In this document: in pieces, positions 33,201 through 40,855 of the stretch
How positions within the stretch are numbered: position 1 is the first letter of the stretch
How the letters are laid out: each line of letters opens with the position of its first letter
Origin: JACPLA01 sp964602055
GTDB lineage: Bacteria > Bacteroidota > Ignavibacteria > UBA10030
Direction of reading: 5' to 3'
DNA length: 64,000 bases
Assembly (NCBI GenBank): GCA_964602055.1
Contig: CAZRPU010000002.1
Coordinates: 71,994 to 135,993 of the forward strand
Position numbers and translations under genes: made by a program
Notes under the pieces: generated by a model
Databases searched by the model: none
What the model saw: the letters and a program-made list of their open reading frames with translations, nothing else
What the model was told of the DNA's origin: nothing

Positions 33201-34096
33201 GTGGCCTCGGGAAACAGTCGCTTGCGCATGGTTCCAACGACATGCAGGGGAATAGTGTAAGCGCCAAATACATGATCGTCATTCTTCTTACCACCGTGAT
33301 AATCCGATCCTCCGCTTTCGAGAAGGAAATAGTTGTTGACGATTCCCCGATAGTATTCCTGCAAAGCAGGAGAGTGCGACGGATGAACAACTTCGATTCC
33401 ATCCAGGCCGTATTTGATGAGTTCGAGGAGTTCTTGCTCGGAGAGATAATTGCCTGGATGTGCGAGAAACGACAATCCCCCTGCATCAGAAATGAGCCTG
33501 AATGCCTCGGATGGGTTAAGCTGGAATTTTGATTCGTACGCGGGCCCTCCGGTTCCGATATACCTCTGAAACGCCCCCTGGAATGAATCGACGAGTCCCT
33601 CGTCGACCAAAGCGTTGGCGATATGCGGGCGGCCCACGGCGGCGATTCCCGCCTTCGCAAGAACGGCATCAATGCGGAGAGGAATGTTAATGCCATTCAG
33701 CTTCCTCACCATTCGCTCAGCGCGCTTCAGGCGTTCTTCGCGAAAGAAGGCAAGGTAATCCAGCAGGCGTTGATGGGTGTGGTCAAAGAAATATGCCAGG
33801 ACGTGGAGGTCTTTTTCGTGGAGCGTTATGCTGAGCTCCAGCCCGGAGATGACATTGACACCCACTTGCCGGCCACAGGCCGAAGCTTCCTCAAAAGCGC
33901 CGACATGGTCGTGATCGGTGATGGCAATGGTGGTGAGCCCGGCTTCGCGGGCTTTGTTGACAAGGTTGAATGGTGAGAGCACACCGTCGGAATAGGTGGT
34001 GTGCATATGCAGATCAGCTTTTCCCCCGTCTGGCAACGGGGGGGCGATGATTCCCTGCCCAGTAGCGTTGTTCCCTGACTCCTCAAGCCTCGCCAT
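33197..34096 (-). CDS. PHP-domain phosphoesterase (RNase AM/TrpH type)
   Basis: The 299-residue protein has the PHP metal-binding motifs in order: ADLHMHTTYSDG (about 27-38), AITDHDHVGAF (about 57-67), a Glu in SGLELSI (about 84-90), GRPHIANALV and AHPGNY. Close relatives hydrolyse 3-prime,5-prime nucleoside bisphosphates and trim RNA 5-prime ends. A 26-residue N-terminal extension precedes the domain; a start closer to it is possible. It heads the unit leading to ribH. Confidence 0.88.
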   Translation of the reverse strand: MARLEESGNNATGQGIIAPPLPDGGKADLHMHTTYSDGVLSPFNLVNKAREAGLTTIAITDHDHVGAFEEASACGRQVGVNVISGLELSITLHEKDLHVLAYFFDHTHQRLLDYLAFFREERLKRAERMVRKLNGINIPLRIDAVLAKAGIAAVGRPHIANALVDEGLVDSFQGAFQRYIGTGGPAYESKFQLNPSEAFRLISDAGGLSFLAHPGNYLSEQELLELIKYGLDGIEVVHPSHSPALQEYYRGIVNNYFLLESGGSDYHGGKKNDDHVFGAYTIPLHVVGTMRKRLFPEAT

Positions 34097-34174
34097 GTCT
34101 TTTCAGTCTCTTCAAAACCAACAGAATCACCCGCTCCTTGCCTTTTGCGGCATGGCCGGCGAGGATTCCCTCCG

Positions 34175-34858
34175 TCAGAGATATGCCTTGCGGAATTCCT
34201 CGTAGTTGTTGATTGTGAGCTTGTTCCCCTCGAGGGTAACGTGGCTCTTCTCGATGAACTGATGGATCATCCGCGAAACCGTCTCACGTGACGTCCCTGC
34301 CATGTTGGCCATGTCCTGCTGAAGCGGGAGGTCCTCAATAACGACTTTTCCTTTTTTGAAGACACCCACATCGTCCGCCAGCAGCAACAAAACGTTCGCT
34401 ACGCGGCCGGCCGCGTCTTTCAGGGACAGGCTCTTGATCTGTGCATCTGCCTTCCGAAGCCTCATGGTCAATTCGGCCAGCAAAGAAATCGCCACGGCAG
34501 GGAACTCGTTGAGAAGGTCAAGAAATTCCCTTCGATGGATCATGAAGAGATCAGTCTTCGCCGTTGCAACGACCGTCGCAGATCGGGCGAGACCGTCGAG
34601 GAGTGACATTTCTCCAAAGAACTCGCCGGGGCCGAAAATCGACAGAATGACTTCTCGTCCGTCTTCGTCCGTCCGCACCACTTTCACCTTTCCCGTGATG
34701 ATGACAAACAGGGCGGCACCCATTTCCTGCTCAAGGACAATGATGTTCCCCTTCTTGTATTTCTTTCGGGTCCCGAGCTTCGCGATCTTGTCGAGCTCGG
34801 TATCGTCCAGATCTGCAAAAATGGGGACGTTACGTAGAAATCCGAGTTCCTCGGCCAT
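34175..34858 (-). CDS. Crp/Fnr-family transcriptional regulator
   Basis: The 227-residue regulator has a cyclic-nucleotide-binding type jelly roll (about 10-125, with GEFFGEMSLLDG near 73-84), a dimer helix, and a winged helix whose recognition part is MAGTSRETVSRMIHQF (about 184-199). It lacks the N-terminal Cys cluster of Fnr, so it is not an iron-sulfur oxygen sensor of that type. The GEMSLLDGLARSATVVA phosphate-binding cassette has Arg and Ser as in cAMP binders, but the ligand is unproven. It has its own promoter with two dyads that could be operator sites. Confidence 0.9.
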   Translation of the reverse strand: MAEELGFLRNVPIFADLDDTELDKIAKLGTRKKYKKGNIIVLEQEMGAALFVIITGKVKVVRTDEDGREVILSIFGPGEFFGEMSLLDGLARSATVVATAKTDLFMIHRREFLDLLNEFPAVAISLLAELTMRLRKADAQIKSLSLKDAAGRVANVLLLLADDVGVFKKGKVVIEDLPLQQDMANMAGTSRETVSRMIHQFIEKSHVTLEGNKLTINNYEEFRKAYL

Positions 34859-34929
34859 TGGTCAATTGAGGGGTGAACGTGACTTGCGATCGAGTGGGCC
34901 ACAGGCAGGCATTTTCTTATTAAGCCACT

Positions 34930-34943
34930 CTCACAATGTTGAG
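34930..34943. promoter_or_regulatory. dyad at the predicted crp-like transcription start
   Basis: CTCA and TGAG arms flank six bases and cover the predicted start near 34940 and its approach to the -10 box. This is a plausible operator, perhaps for autoregulation; the binding protein is unknown. Confidence 0.3.
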
Positions 34944-34946
34944 GGA

Positions 34947-34975
34947 AATATATGCCCCGGTGTGACGAAAGTCAA
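34947..34975 (-). promoter_or_regulatory. sigma-70-type promoter for the crp-like gene
   Basis: On the minus strand TTGACT (34975-34970), 17 bases and TATATT (34952-34947) match the promoter seen before yceD. A perfect TGAC-N4-GTCA dyad at 34963-34974 covers the -35 box. The leader would be about 80 bases. The rest of this 168-base gap holds no gene. Confidence 0.75.
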
Positions 34976-35026
34976 GAAGAAACTCCCCCGCGAACTAGGA
35001 ATGAATCCTCCGCCTTCTACAGCAAG

Positions 35027-35794
35027 CTAGTTCTCCATGAGAAGAGAATAGGTCAGGAGAGCAAATGTTATTTGCGTGACAATCAAAGAGATGAGAGAGA
35101 ACCGATCATAACGCTGCGTCGCGGAAAGGTGCGCGGAGTTTCCGGTGGATGAGTATCGATCGAATTCTCTGTTTGCTTTGTCCTTAAAATATGCGGCGGC
35201 AACGCCCGAAGCCACCATGCCCACCGCAGAACCGATGGAGGTCCACCGGCGCGGAGTCTGGTCCGAAGGATATTCAACGAACAACTCCGATGAAAGCGGG
35301 CGGCCCTCCTCGGGGATCAAACGAATGACACGGGGAAGATTCTGCATGGCAATCGTTTCGGTTGTGAAGCCCTCATGCGAAACGGTGAATGTGCCGTGCA
35401 GGGCGGAGTTGCTCCTGTAGAAGAGAGGCGTTCTTCCAATTTCCGATCCCTGGAAGAACACGGATGCGCCGGACGGTACCGTATGGAGTGAAAGTACTGT
35501 TCCAAACTCGAATGTCGACTCCCACTCGCCGCCCGGTTCAAGGTGGAATGACTTGCTCTGAACAAATGCATTCCAGTCATACGGAGTGGGAAAAAAAACG
35601 AGGAGGTTGTGATCACCGGATCTCAACGTCAGACGATCGAGAGGCGTTCGGCCGGCATACACCGAATCAAGAAAAACGCCGGCACCCGGAGGTAACGACC
35701 GAATCGAAATCCGGCCTTCTTGAGTAGAATCCTGTTCCTGGGCCGAAGCGTTCAGGTGCACAAAAGCGATGCAGAGGATCAGAGTCGTTTTCAT
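35027..35794 (-). CDS. PEGA-domain envelope protein
   Basis: The 255-residue protein has a signal peptide (about 1-19), two PEGA-like segments (about 28-65, ISIRSLPPGAGVFLDSVYAG; about 98-140, LHTVPSGASVFFQGSEIG) and one C-terminal hydrophobic segment (about 228-250). PEGA domains are small beta domains found on exported proteins, often at the cell surface, with no known activity. It overlaps the BamB-like gene by four bases (ATGA) and is the last gene of the operon that starts at fni. It may be a partner of the two envelope proteins upstream. Confidence 0.75.
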   Translation of the reverse strand: MKTTLILCIAFVHLNASAQEQDSTQEGRISIRSLPPGAGVFLDSVYAGRTPLDRLTLRSGDHNLLVFFPTPYDWNAFVQSKSFHLEPGGEWESTFEFGTVLSLHTVPSGASVFFQGSEIGRTPLFYRSNSALHGTFTVSHEGFTTETIAMQNLPRVIRLIPEEGRPLSSELFVEYPSDQTPRRWTSIGSAVGMVASGVAAAYFKDKANREFDRYSSTGNSAHLSATQRYDRFSLISLIVTQITFALLTYSLLMEN

Positions 35795-36945
35795 TGTTGC
35801 GGAGATCTGAGCGCAGTGATGTATTTATCTTCCGATGTGACCAACAAGAGATTCCCCCAAAGAACAGGTGGAACCTTAATTCTTCCCTCGGCCTCATAAC
35901 GCCACGTTTCCTTGCCCGTTGCCGCCTCGAGACAATAGAGTGTCCTGTCCAGGGATCCAAAATACAGCAGACTGCCTGCGATCAGCGGTGCTGAATTAAT
36001 AACGCTCCTCGCCGAAAAGCTCCACAAACGCTTTCCCGTGTGAACATCCAGCGCATGGAGAACACCATCTGCGGACCCGAGAAAGGTGACTGAGGAAGCA
36101 GCAGCGGCGGCTCCGTAGACCCTTGAGCCTGTTTCGAATGTCCATCGGATATCTCCTGATGCTGCATCGAACCCGTACACCGTTCCTTTCAGGTTTCCGA
36201 CGACAACCATATTGGACACAATCACCGGCGTTGCAAAGACACTGGCACTTGTTTGAACGCTCCACTTCAGCGTTCCGTCCTTCCTGTCAAGAGCGAAGAC
36301 AGTTCCGGCATCCGACCCGAAAGCCACAACGGATCCATCCGATGCAGGAGAAGACCGAATCGGCCGCTGATGATCTCCTTCTCCCGTCACATATTTCCAC
36401 ACTTCATCACCCGTTACTTTGTCAACACAAAACACGATCCCGTTCAGTGTCGTCACGATAAGATGGTTGTCCAGAAGGAGTGGGGAGGTTTCGATGGGCC
36501 CTGCAGAGAAAACCCAGGCCCGTTGCCCATCGATCATGTCATAGGCGAAGAACGATTCAGTTTTCGCGGCAATCGTCACAAACACGTATCTTCCATCGAG
36601 CACGGGGGTTCCCGCGACGGCGGATTCAAGAATCTTGTGGCCAAGTCGTTTCCCGTTCGCGAGGTTCACTGCCTGGAGTTCACCGTTCAGCGTTCCCAGA
36701 ATCATGACGCTGTCCCGCACGAGTGGTGTGCCCAACAGGCCTCCCTGGGCGCTGTATTGCCAGACTTCCTCCAAGGGGGGTCGGAGAGTTCCTCTGGCAT
36801 GATTCATTCGGCCGGGCACTCCTCCGTACATCGTCCAATCATCCGGTCCGGATTTGAGCACGCGATCGAGTCTCAGCCCCGCACATCCGGCGACGAGGGA
36901 CCATGCTGCCACGACGACTGACAAACGGATCAGATGAAGACGCAT
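35791..36945 (-). CDS. PQQ-repeat beta-propeller lipoprotein, BamB-like
   Basis: The 384-residue protein starts with a lipoprotein signal (lipobox VAGC, Cys21) and continues as a propeller of PQQ-type blades, e.g. GTVYGFDAASGDIRWTFETG and RTLYCLEAATGKETWRYE. BamB, a lipoprotein of the BamA complex, has this build and length. It lies one base after the protease-propeller-barrel gene and is translationally coupled to the PEGA gene. A role as periplasmic scaffold for that barrel protein is inference. A quinoprotein enzyme is unlikely because the protein is short and lipid-anchored. Confidence 0.82.
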   Translation of the reverse strand: MRLHLIRLSVVVAAWSLVAGCAGLRLDRVLKSGPDDWTMYGGVPGRMNHARGTLRPPLEEVWQYSAQGGLLGTPLVRDSVMILGTLNGELQAVNLANGKRLGHKILESAVAGTPVLDGRYVFVTIAAKTESFFAYDMIDGQRAWVFSAGPIETSPLLLDNHLIVTTLNGIVFCVDKVTGDEVWKYVTGEGDHQRPIRSSPASDGSVVAFGSDAGTVFALDRKDGTLKWSVQTSASVFATPVIVSNMVVVGNLKGTVYGFDAASGDIRWTFETGSRVYGAAAAASSVTFLGSADGVLHALDVHTGKRLWSFSARSVINSAPLIAGSLLYFGSLDRTLYCLEAATGKETWRYEAEGRIKVPPVLWGNLLLVTSEDKYITALRSPQQ

Positions 36946-36946
36946 A

Positions 36947-39763
36947 TCAGAAATCCCATCCGAAGAAGAATTGATAGAAGAGGCCGTTCTGCAATTTCTT
37001 CAGGTTTTCCTCGATTCGTTTTCCGATGTCATACCGCAGGACCAGCACGCCGCCGAGGTTGAGCCGTATTCCAGCGCCAATGCTTCCCTTGGTGTCTTTA
37101 TACTTCGAATCCCACGCTCCTCCAAAATCGGTGAAGATTGCGCCGCGAATCGCTCCGAACGCGATGCCTCCGAAGGGAAACCGGACACCGAGCTGGTCGA
37201 CAAAAGGAAACCGTATTTCGTGGCTCATGATCCAGAGTTTTTGCCCGCGGATGGACCATCGCTGCCATCCCCGCAGATCCCAGCTCCCTCCCATGAAAAA
37301 CCTGCGCGCTTCCTTCCCTTCGTTCCACCAGAGATTGAACCGCGAAGCAAAAGCCGCGCGCGTTCCCATTCTGAGGTACGTACGGTAGTCAGCAATGACC
37401 GTGTAATAGCTCACGTTTGAATATTGAACATCGGTGGTAAAGGCAAGTGTCAGCTTGAGCCGGTTTCCGTCGAGAGGGCCGGTAGGTCCCCAAAGGGAAT
37501 TGTCCCACACAAACGAAAGTGCGTTGGACACAAGAAGTGCCCGCCGGGGGAGCTTTCCCGTAAGAATGTCCTTGTCGGAATTGCTCATGGTAACGTTCGC
37601 CTCGACGCGCCGGAATTTGGAAAGCGGGTAACTCAAGGCAAAGTACCCCCCGAAAGCTCTTTCCCAATAATACAAGTCGGGATCAGTCAGATCGTGGCGA
37701 TACCCGGAGAAATGAAAAATGCCGTATGCGTAGTTCGCTCTCTGCCCCAGAGAGATACGCGACATGGCCACGTTGAAGCTTTCGAGAAGTTCCGATGTCG
37801 ATTGAGCCGTATTGTAGACGAGGAAATAATAGAGGTCGTTTCCCAGCACGTCACTCATCGCCAGCGCGGCGCCGCCCGACGTGCCGAAAATCGGGTCGAC
37901 GGAAATCTGGCTCTGTGCAATATCAAGTTGATAATCGCCCCGATAGCGAAACTCGCCCACCACAGACTCTCCGCCGAGCTTCTCTTCTGTCCATCGGCTT
38001 CCGACCTGATCAAACTGAAAAATCTTCACCGAAGTCGATTCCTGAAATTTCTGTTCTATCCCGCTGATGCTTTTGAGCTGGAAGCCGTAGTTCTCGAACG
38101 AAGAGAAGATCAGCGTGTCTTCTTCACCCCACGTCGGATCGAACGCCGCCGTCGAAAGGGCCGTCAGCCGCCGCATGGGACGGGAACCGGCGGCGGGAAT
38201 TTCCTTCATGTTCATCAGCCAGATGTTCTGGGCGCCGTCGAGGTCCGACGTAAACGCGAGCCATGATCCGTCGGCAGACCATGCCGGCGCATGATAACTT
38301 TCTTCCCCAAGTGTGAGATATTCGATGCTGTGGGTTTCGAGATCATAGAGGAACAGATTGTAGATCCCCTCTTTTCCGTACGTCGTTCGATCGGACCCGA
38401 ATGCGATTTTCTTTCCGTCGGGCGACCACGCGGCATCACGGTCATCGTAGAAATCGTTGGTAAGCTTAATGAGCGAGCGTGTTTCGAGCTCAAGAATGTA
38501 CAGGTCGTTGTTCCCCGATTTGTCGATGGAGGAAAACGTAATCCGCTTGCCTTCCGGGGACCACGAAGGGGAGCCCAGGACAACGAGACTTTTGAAACGA
38601 ATCGTCTCCTTCAGCTCGTTTTGAACGACATCGTACAAATGCAATGCGTCATTTTCCCCGCTCTTGGTCACAAAGGCCAGGATGCCGTCCTTGGAAATGT
38701 CCAGCTTGCTCTGAAACAGATGAAATGTTTCGAACTCGTTGTTCTTTTCTCCTTCGATGACAATTTCGGGACTTGGATCCTTTTCATCCAGGTTGACCCG
38801 ATAGACATTCGTATAGCCGGTGTAGTTGGCGATGTAGTACACTTCCCGTTTGCCGTCATGCGCGAAATAGACGGGCTTGCTGTTGAATCCTTCATCGACA
38901 ATATTCCGCGTCACGCCGCTGGGCAGGTCGTTTTCGGCCATGAGGGGGTAGTAGCGCTTCTTCAGCGCATAGATCCAATCTTCATCGAACTCTTTGTAGG
39001 TTTTGTCGATGGTCGCCTTCATCACCTCGCTGAAGCTGTTTCCTTTCCAGAAATTCTCGAGCAGGAGCAGGAGCTTCTCTTCGCCGTACCTCTGAGCAAT
39101 GAATTCGCACACCTGCTGTCCTTCTTTATACATGAGAAACGATCCGAAGATCCTGTCCATGTCATTCACGGGAACGACATAGTTGTTGAGGACGGCGTCG
39201 CGCAAGACCATCTCCGCCTGGGTGTCCCACGGTGTAGACCAGTATTCGGCAAGGCCCTCGGTAAACCAGAGAGGAGGCAGGCGGTCCTGAGGTTGCCGGT
39301 GATCGAGGAGCACACGGCCGATCTTGCTCAAGGTAAACACATGGACAAGTTCGTGACGAATGACATGCTTGAACTGGAACGTGGAGCCGTTGGACGGGAT
39401 GACGACTCTTCCTTTGAGGAACTCGAAGAATCCGCCCACACCCTCGGAGATGAACCCCGGCGTCACATTGGTCTGCTGAAAATGAAGGTGAGAGCTATAG
39501 AAGATAAGCGGAATGCGGTTCGTGACGGTGTGATTGAATTTTTGTTCAAGCTCTTTGAAGGCAGTCTCGGCAAATGCAGCTCCCCGCTCCGCGAGCTCGC
39601 GCATCTCGGGATAGAAATAGATGTCAAAATGTTCCGTCTTGAGGATCTGCCACTCGAATTGGGTGTATTGGACCTTGTTGCGGCCGAAATAGTAGAACTG
39701 GGAAACGGCCGTTGCCGAAGCGAGAATCAGGAAAAGGGCCGTGATTGGAAGAATGCGCCTCAT
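36947..39763 (-). CDS. metalloprotease-TolB propeller-outer membrane barrel fusion protein
   Basis: From the ATG at 39763 the protein has 938 residues. A signal peptide (about 1-21) is followed by a peptidase-MA-like domain (about 30-290) with HELVH at 137-141 and WFTEGLAEYW at 166-175, giving His137, Glu138, His141 and Glu169 as a gluzincin-type zinc site. Residues about 310-610 form TolB/PD40 propeller blades (e.g. DAAWSPDGKKIAFGSD). The remainder (about 640-938) is a barrel like the end of Omp85/surface antigen proteins, with a DLRGW motif near 838-842 and a terminal Phe. So one chain joins a protease, a propeller and a membrane barrel. Substrate unknown. It starts seven bases after the sugar isomerase gene and precedes a BamB-like lipoprotein gene. 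Confidence 0.82.
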   Translation of the reverse strand: MRRILPITALFLILASATAVSQFYYFGRNKVQYTQFEWQILKTEHFDIYFYPEMRELAERGAAFAETAFKELEQKFNHTVTNRIPLIFYSSHLHFQQTNVTPGFISEGVGGFFEFLKGRVVIPSNGSTFQFKHVIRHELVHVFTLSKIGRVLLDHRQPQDRLPPLWFTEGLAEYWSTPWDTQAEMVLRDAVLNNYVVPVNDMDRIFGSFLMYKEGQQVCEFIAQRYGEEKLLLLLENFWKGNSFSEVMKATIDKTYKEFDEDWIYALKKRYYPLMAENDLPSGVTRNIVDEGFNSKPVYFAHDGKREVYYIANYTGYTNVYRVNLDEKDPSPEIVIEGEKNNEFETFHLFQSKLDISKDGILAFVTKSGENDALHLYDVVQNELKETIRFKSLVVLGSPSWSPEGKRITFSSIDKSGNNDLYILELETRSLIKLTNDFYDDRDAAWSPDGKKIAFGSDRTTYGKEGIYNLFLYDLETHSIEYLTLGEESYHAPAWSADGSWLAFTSDLDGAQNIWLMNMKEIPAAGSRPMRRLTALSTAAFDPTWGEEDTLIFSSFENYGFQLKSISGIEQKFQESTSVKIFQFDQVGSRWTEEKLGGESVVGEFRYRGDYQLDIAQSQISVDPIFGTSGGAALAMSDVLGNDLYYFLVYNTAQSTSELLESFNVAMSRISLGQRANYAYGIFHFSGYRHDLTDPDLYYWERAFGGYFALSYPLSKFRRVEANVTMSNSDKDILTGKLPRRALLVSNALSFVWDNSLWGPTGPLDGNRLKLTLAFTTDVQYSNVSYYTVIADYRTYLRMGTRAAFASRFNLWWNEGKEARRFFMGGSWDLRGWQRWSIRGQKLWIMSHEIRFPFVDQLGVRFPFGGIAFGAIRGAIFTDFGGAWDSKYKDTKGSIGAGIRLNLGGVLVLRYDIGKRIEENLKKLQNGLFYQFFFGWDF

Positions 39764-39770
39764 GGTTCGC

Positions 39771-40820
39771 TCAGACCTTCGACAGTTCTCCTTTAAGATA
39801 ATCGATGACGGCGACAGGCGTCGGGTCTTCGTCGTTGAGGATTGCAAGATAGAGGCTGACCCAATCACCGAACTGAATCAGAGAAAACATGCGCGCCAGC
39901 AGCGACGTGCCTTCACTCCAGACCTCGGTGACGTTCGATGCGTAGGCAGCGAGGACCTGCTTTGTGATTTCCTCGCGTACGGCAACGCGCTTGTGTGTCC
40001 CTTTGTCTTTGAGGAAGATGACTTCCATTTCCTTCATGAGCTGCGTCTGCACTTTCCAGCCGACCAGTTCGTTGTGGTTCATTTCCGGCAAAACATGACC
40101 GAAAGCGAGGGATTTGGAATTTTCTGCAATCTGACCGCGCCATCGGACGTTCACAGAATCAAGGTGTTCGTTCGGGCTGTAGACGATGACAAGCTTGCCT
40201 TTGATCTGTTGTGCCAAGCGATACGCTTTATTCTCCTGCGACGCGGGATCGGAAAGAACTGCTGCTTTCGACCTGAGCAGGCTCACCGTCTCCCGGATAT
40301 CGTTCGATCGCTTTCTGATCAGGCCCAGTTTTCCGAGAACGACAAGCAGCGGAAAGAAGGAATAGCCAAGGGCCGCCCGAGGCGAGAGTCCGCCGGGAAT
40401 CGTGATGATCGGATGCTTGTGTTTCCTGGCGAGCTTTTCGGTTTCGCCGTTGGTGCTGATGCACAGCACCATTGCTTTCCGTTTAACCGCGTCCTTATGC
40501 GCTGCGATCGTTTCTTCGGTATTTCCCGAATAGCTCGAAACAATAACGAGGCTCTTCGATGTAACACAAGCCGGCAGCAGATAGTGCCGGTTGACCATGA
40601 AGGGGACCTTCAGTTCCGAAGCGAGGTACGACCGGAGCAAGTCTCCTCCGATCGCCGAGCCTCCGAGGCCCGTCAAAACGATGCTCTGAATCTTCTTCAC
40701 CGGCAGTTTGACTGCGGCCGCAGCTCCTATACGGACAGCATCTTCCACTTGAGCGGAAAAATCCCTCATCCAGTTATACATTCCGCTGGGATCTTTTCGT
40801 TTGATATCGTCGAGTGTCAT
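39771..40820 (-). CDS. bifunctional phosphoglucose/phosphomannose isomerase
   Basis: The 349-residue SIS-domain protein resembles the archaeal-type dual isomerase that interconverts fructose 6-phosphate with glucose 6-phosphate and mannose 6-phosphate. Visible are LTGLGGSAIGGDLLRS (about 48-63), the SIS phosphate loop VSSYSGNTEETI (about 94-105) and GGLSPRAALGYSF (about 143-155). It lies 35 bases after ptsI. Mannose 6-phosphate supply would suit the sugar nucleotidyltransferase encoded at 45095, but that link is inference. Confidence 0.92.
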   Translation of the reverse strand: MTLDDIKRKDPSGMYNWMRDFSAQVEDAVRIGAAAAVKLPVKKIQSIVLTGLGGSAIGGDLLRSYLASELKVPFMVNRHYLLPACVTSKSLVIVSSYSGNTEETIAAHKDAVKRKAMVLCISTNGETEKLARKHKHPIITIPGGLSPRAALGYSFFPLLVVLGKLGLIRKRSNDIRETVSLLRSKAAVLSDPASQENKAYRLAQQIKGKLVIVYSPNEHLDSVNVRWRGQIAENSKSLAFGHVLPEMNHNELVGWKVQTQLMKEMEVIFLKDKGTHKRVAVREEITKQVLAAYASNVTEVWSEGTSLLARMFSLIQFGDWVSLYLAILNDEDPTPVAVIDYLKGELSKV

Positions 40821-40855
40821 GGTGTTTTTCCTTCCTGAGCCCTGTTGGAAGAGCT

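Noticed and set aside
38291..39796. 501-codon plus-strand frame opposite the protease-propeller-barrel gene
   Set aside because: Antisense shadow; the minus-strand gene has clear domains and signal peptide.
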